A stretch of 64,000 nt of DNA from AC-51 sp036265325. Lineage in GTDB: Bacteria > Actinomycetota > UBA4738 > HRBIN12. Positions 62,443 to 64,000 of the stretch are shown piece by piece. The position numbers and the translations under genes are program-made. The stretch's first letter is position 1, and every line of letters begins with the position of its first letter. The notes under the pieces were generated by a model, which was not told where the DNA came from, ran no database searches, and worked only from the letters and a program-made list of their open reading frames with translations. The DNA is taken from positions 1-64,000 of the forward strand of contig DATAPH010000091.1 in NCBI GenBank assembly GCA_036265325.1, written 5' to 3'.

Positions 62443-63222
62443 TCAGACGGTTCGGCGTGCGACCGTGAGGAAGCCGGTGTGGCCGATCATCCGGTGATCG
62501 GGGCGGACGCTCCGCTCCGTGACATGCCAGCCGCGGCGAAGCACCTCGAAGCTTTCGAGATGCAGGAACCCTTGCGCCGGAAGGGCGAGCACCAATTGCT
62601 GCACCTGGATCGTGGTCGGCAGGTAGGCGCACAGGACACCACCGGGCTCCAGGACGCCGGCGATGGCCTCCAAGGGCTCCCACGGGGCCGCGAGGTCCAG
62701 AACGCACCGGTCGAACCGCTCCCCCGTTCGGCCGACATCCTGCACGTCCGCGACCCGGAGCTCGAGGATCTCAGGGATCTTCCCGAAGAAAGCCTCGAGG
62801 TTCTGCACTGCCTGCGCGTGATGCTCGTCGCGGAGCTCGTAGGACACGACACGGCCGTCGCCGCCGACGGCGCGGCACAGGGCGATGGTCAAGGCCGCCG
62901 ATCCGGTTCCCGCCTCGAGCACCCGAGCCCCCGGGAAGACGTCGGCGTACGTGACGATCGGCCCGAGATCCTTCGGATAGACGACCTGCGCGCCGCGCTT
63001 CATCTTCAGTGCGAAGTCGGCGAAGCGCGGGCGGAACGCCGTGAGGACCATGCCGCCGGACGTCTCCGTGCGCGTTCCCTCGGGCTGCCCGATCAGCTCG
63101 TCGTGGCGCAGCGTGCCCGAGTGCGTGTGGTACGTGCCGGACGCCTGGAGCCTGAACAGATAAGTCCGGCCGCGCTGATCGAGGAGCAGGACGTGCTCCC
63201 CCGGCTCGAAGGGGGCGCTCAC
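62443..63222 (-). CDS. trmI: tRNA (adenine58-N1)-methyltransferase TrmI
   Basis: 259 residues. SAM motif VLEAGTGSAALTIAL, VYPKDLGPIVTYADV and HTHSGTLRHDELIG match Rv2118c. It makes m1A58 in the T-loop of tRNA. The start overlaps the stop of the thiolase gene by 4 nt (GTGA). Its position beside mpa is conserved in actinobacteria. Confidence 0.93.
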   Translation of the reverse strand: MSAPFEPGEHVLLLDQRGRTYLFRLQASGTYHTHSGTLRHDELIGQPEGTRTETSGGMVLTAFRPRFADFALKMKRGAQVVYPKDLGPIVTYADVFPGARVLEAGTGSAALTIALCRAVGGDGRVVSYELRDEHHAQAVQNLEAFFGKIPEILELRVADVQDVGRTGERFDRCVLDLAAPWEPLEAIAGVLEPGGVLCAYLPTTIQVQQLVLALPAQGFLHLESFEVLRRGWHVTERSVRPDHRMIGHTGFLTVARRTV

Positions 63223-64000
63223 CGCGCGTCCACCGGTTCGCCGAAGATCTCGGCCGGCAGCACCTCCTCAGACAATTCGGTCGCGAGTTGTTGTGGATCC
63301 TCGGGTGGAGCCACGGGGGTAAGCCGCTCTCCGAGGATCTGCGCGCGGGCCCTGCAGAATGCGCAGTAGGTGCCCGTCGTCGGCTGGTCACACCGGGCGC
63401 ACGCCGTGAGGGGTATCTCCTCGCGCGCCGTCCGGAACACCGGCATCCCGCGGTCGAGATACCCGAGGAAGAACTGCGTCTTGGCGCCCGGCGAGCGGGA
63501 CTCGATCGCGTTCATCGACTCCTTGTATCGAAGTTGCGTGTTGCCCGCCACAAGCGGGCACTCCTCGACCACGTAGTCGATGCTGCGCAGGAAGGCATAG
63601 GCGGCGGTCTCGAGCTCAGTCACCCGGTGGAGCGGTTTGACCTTGCGCACGAGCCCGTCGGCCGCAGGGAGCACAGGCGCCTGCCGAGCGATGTACTCGA
63701 CGTTCCAGCGAAGCGTGTTGCCGAGGAGCGTCGCGGCCTCGTCGTCAAGGTTGTGCCCGGTGGCGACGACGTCGTACCCGCCTTCGAGCGCCGCCCGATT
63801 GAACAGGTACCGCTTCGAGAGTCCGCAGACCGCGCACGAGGACCGAGCGCCCTTACGGCCGGCGAGCGGGATGTCGAACCCCTGCTCCGCTGCGAGGTCG
63901 ATCGTCCGAAGCGAGGCTCCGCGGTGTTCGGCGAACGCGACCGTCCGGTCGTGCGAGCGGTCCGAGTACTCGCCGATCCCGAGTCCGAGATAGAGGCCGT
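63219..64000 (-). CDS. TtuA/Ncs6-like tRNA 2-thiolation enzyme, C-terminal part
   Basis: At least 260 residues; the start lies beyond the window. The frame from the edge shows GLGIGEYSDRS, the catalytic CAVCGLSKRYLFN, ATGHNLDDEAATLLGN, a YKESMNAIES block and a C-terminal zinc finger CARC...CAFC. The C-terminal zinc finger separates TtuA/Ncs6 from TtcA. TtuA thiolates U54 of tRNA in thermophiles; Ncs6 acts on U34. Being coupled to trmI favours a T-loop role, which is inference. Confidence 0.82.
   Translation of the reverse strand, partial: GLYLGLGIGEYSDRSHDRTVAFAEHRGASLRTIDLAAEQGFDIPLAGRKGARSSCAVCGLSKRYLFNRAALEGGYDVVATGHNLDDEAATLLGNTLRWNVEYIARQAPVLPAADGLVRKVKPLHRVTELETAAYAFLRSIDYVVEECPLVAGNTQLRYKESMNAIESRSPGAKTQFFLGYLDRGMPVFRTAREEIPLTACARCDQPTTGTYCAFCRARAQILGERLTPVAPPEDPQQLATELSEEVLPAEIFGEPVDAR

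Overview
The window looks like a chromosomal segment of a high-GC, deep-branching actinobacterium (Actinomycetota), probably an uncultivated lineage. The evidence is a complete Pup-proteasome locus (pafC, pafB, pafA, prcA, prcB, pup, dop, mpa), a GarA-type FHA protein beside gcvH, an Lnt-Ppm fusion, HelY, and gene strings in the same order as in Mycobacterium tuberculosis. Three such strings are joined here: the Rv1692-Rv1713 type (HAD, tlyA, nadK, recN, pyrG, NUDIX, xerD, scpA, scpB, rluB, cmk, der), the Rv1822-Rv1832 type (pgsA, gcvH, garA, merR, bifunctional nuclease, merR, gcvP) and the Rv2092c-Rv2118c type (helY, tat, paf, prc, pup, dop, mpa, trmI). I cannot name a genus from the sequence. 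These comparisons rest on remembered gene orders, not on a search.

Layout. 0-0.7 kb: 3' end of 23S rRNA, 5S rRNA and a strong terminator. 0.7-5.2 kb: TPR protein, metallo-hydrolase, short SSB-like protein, DUF1015 protein, HAD phosphatase and a lysine-tailed coiled-coil protein. 5.2-22.1 kb: a nearly continuous plus-strand run for rRNA modification, NAD kinase, DNA repair, CTP synthesis, chromosome segregation (XerD, ScpA, ScpB), aromatic amino acid synthesis (AroH, TyrA, AroA), Cmk and Der. 22.1-31.4 kb: tRNA-Pro, phospholipid synthesis, the glycine cleavage system (GcvH, GcvPA, GcvPB) with its GarA-like and MerR-type neighbours, a D,D-carboxypeptidase, Hpt and a bifunctional nuclease. 31.5-36.8 kb: an accessory cell-surface block with a CAP protein and two DUF11-repeat wall proteins sharing an unusual sorting signal. 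37-46 kb: Lnt-Ppm, a zinc-ribbon protein, an amidohydrolase overlapping a compact reverse-transcriptase-like gene, an Lrp regulator, CysS, an M24 peptidase and a lipid kinase. 46-64 kb, minus strand: HelY, Tat translocase and the whole pupylation-proteasome locus, ending in TrmI and a TtuA-like tRNA thiolase cut by the window edge.

The most interesting signals are: (i) a 214-residue reverse transcriptase-like protein with all three catalytic aspartates but no thumb or accessory domain; (ii) a perfect 14-bp parS-like palindrome inside an apparent insertion in aroA, followed by a local cluster of a 9-mer; (iii) an M50-family membrane protein whose HExxH has become RExxR; (iv) a MerR-gene promoter with a perfect dyad filling its spacer; (v) a recurring TANNNT box 6-8 nt before start codons, suggesting many leaderless mRNAs; (vi) a GarA-like protein with a zinc ribbon in place of the usual phospho-switch region; (vii) trmI overlapping a ttuA-like gene, two T-loop tRNA modification enzymes.
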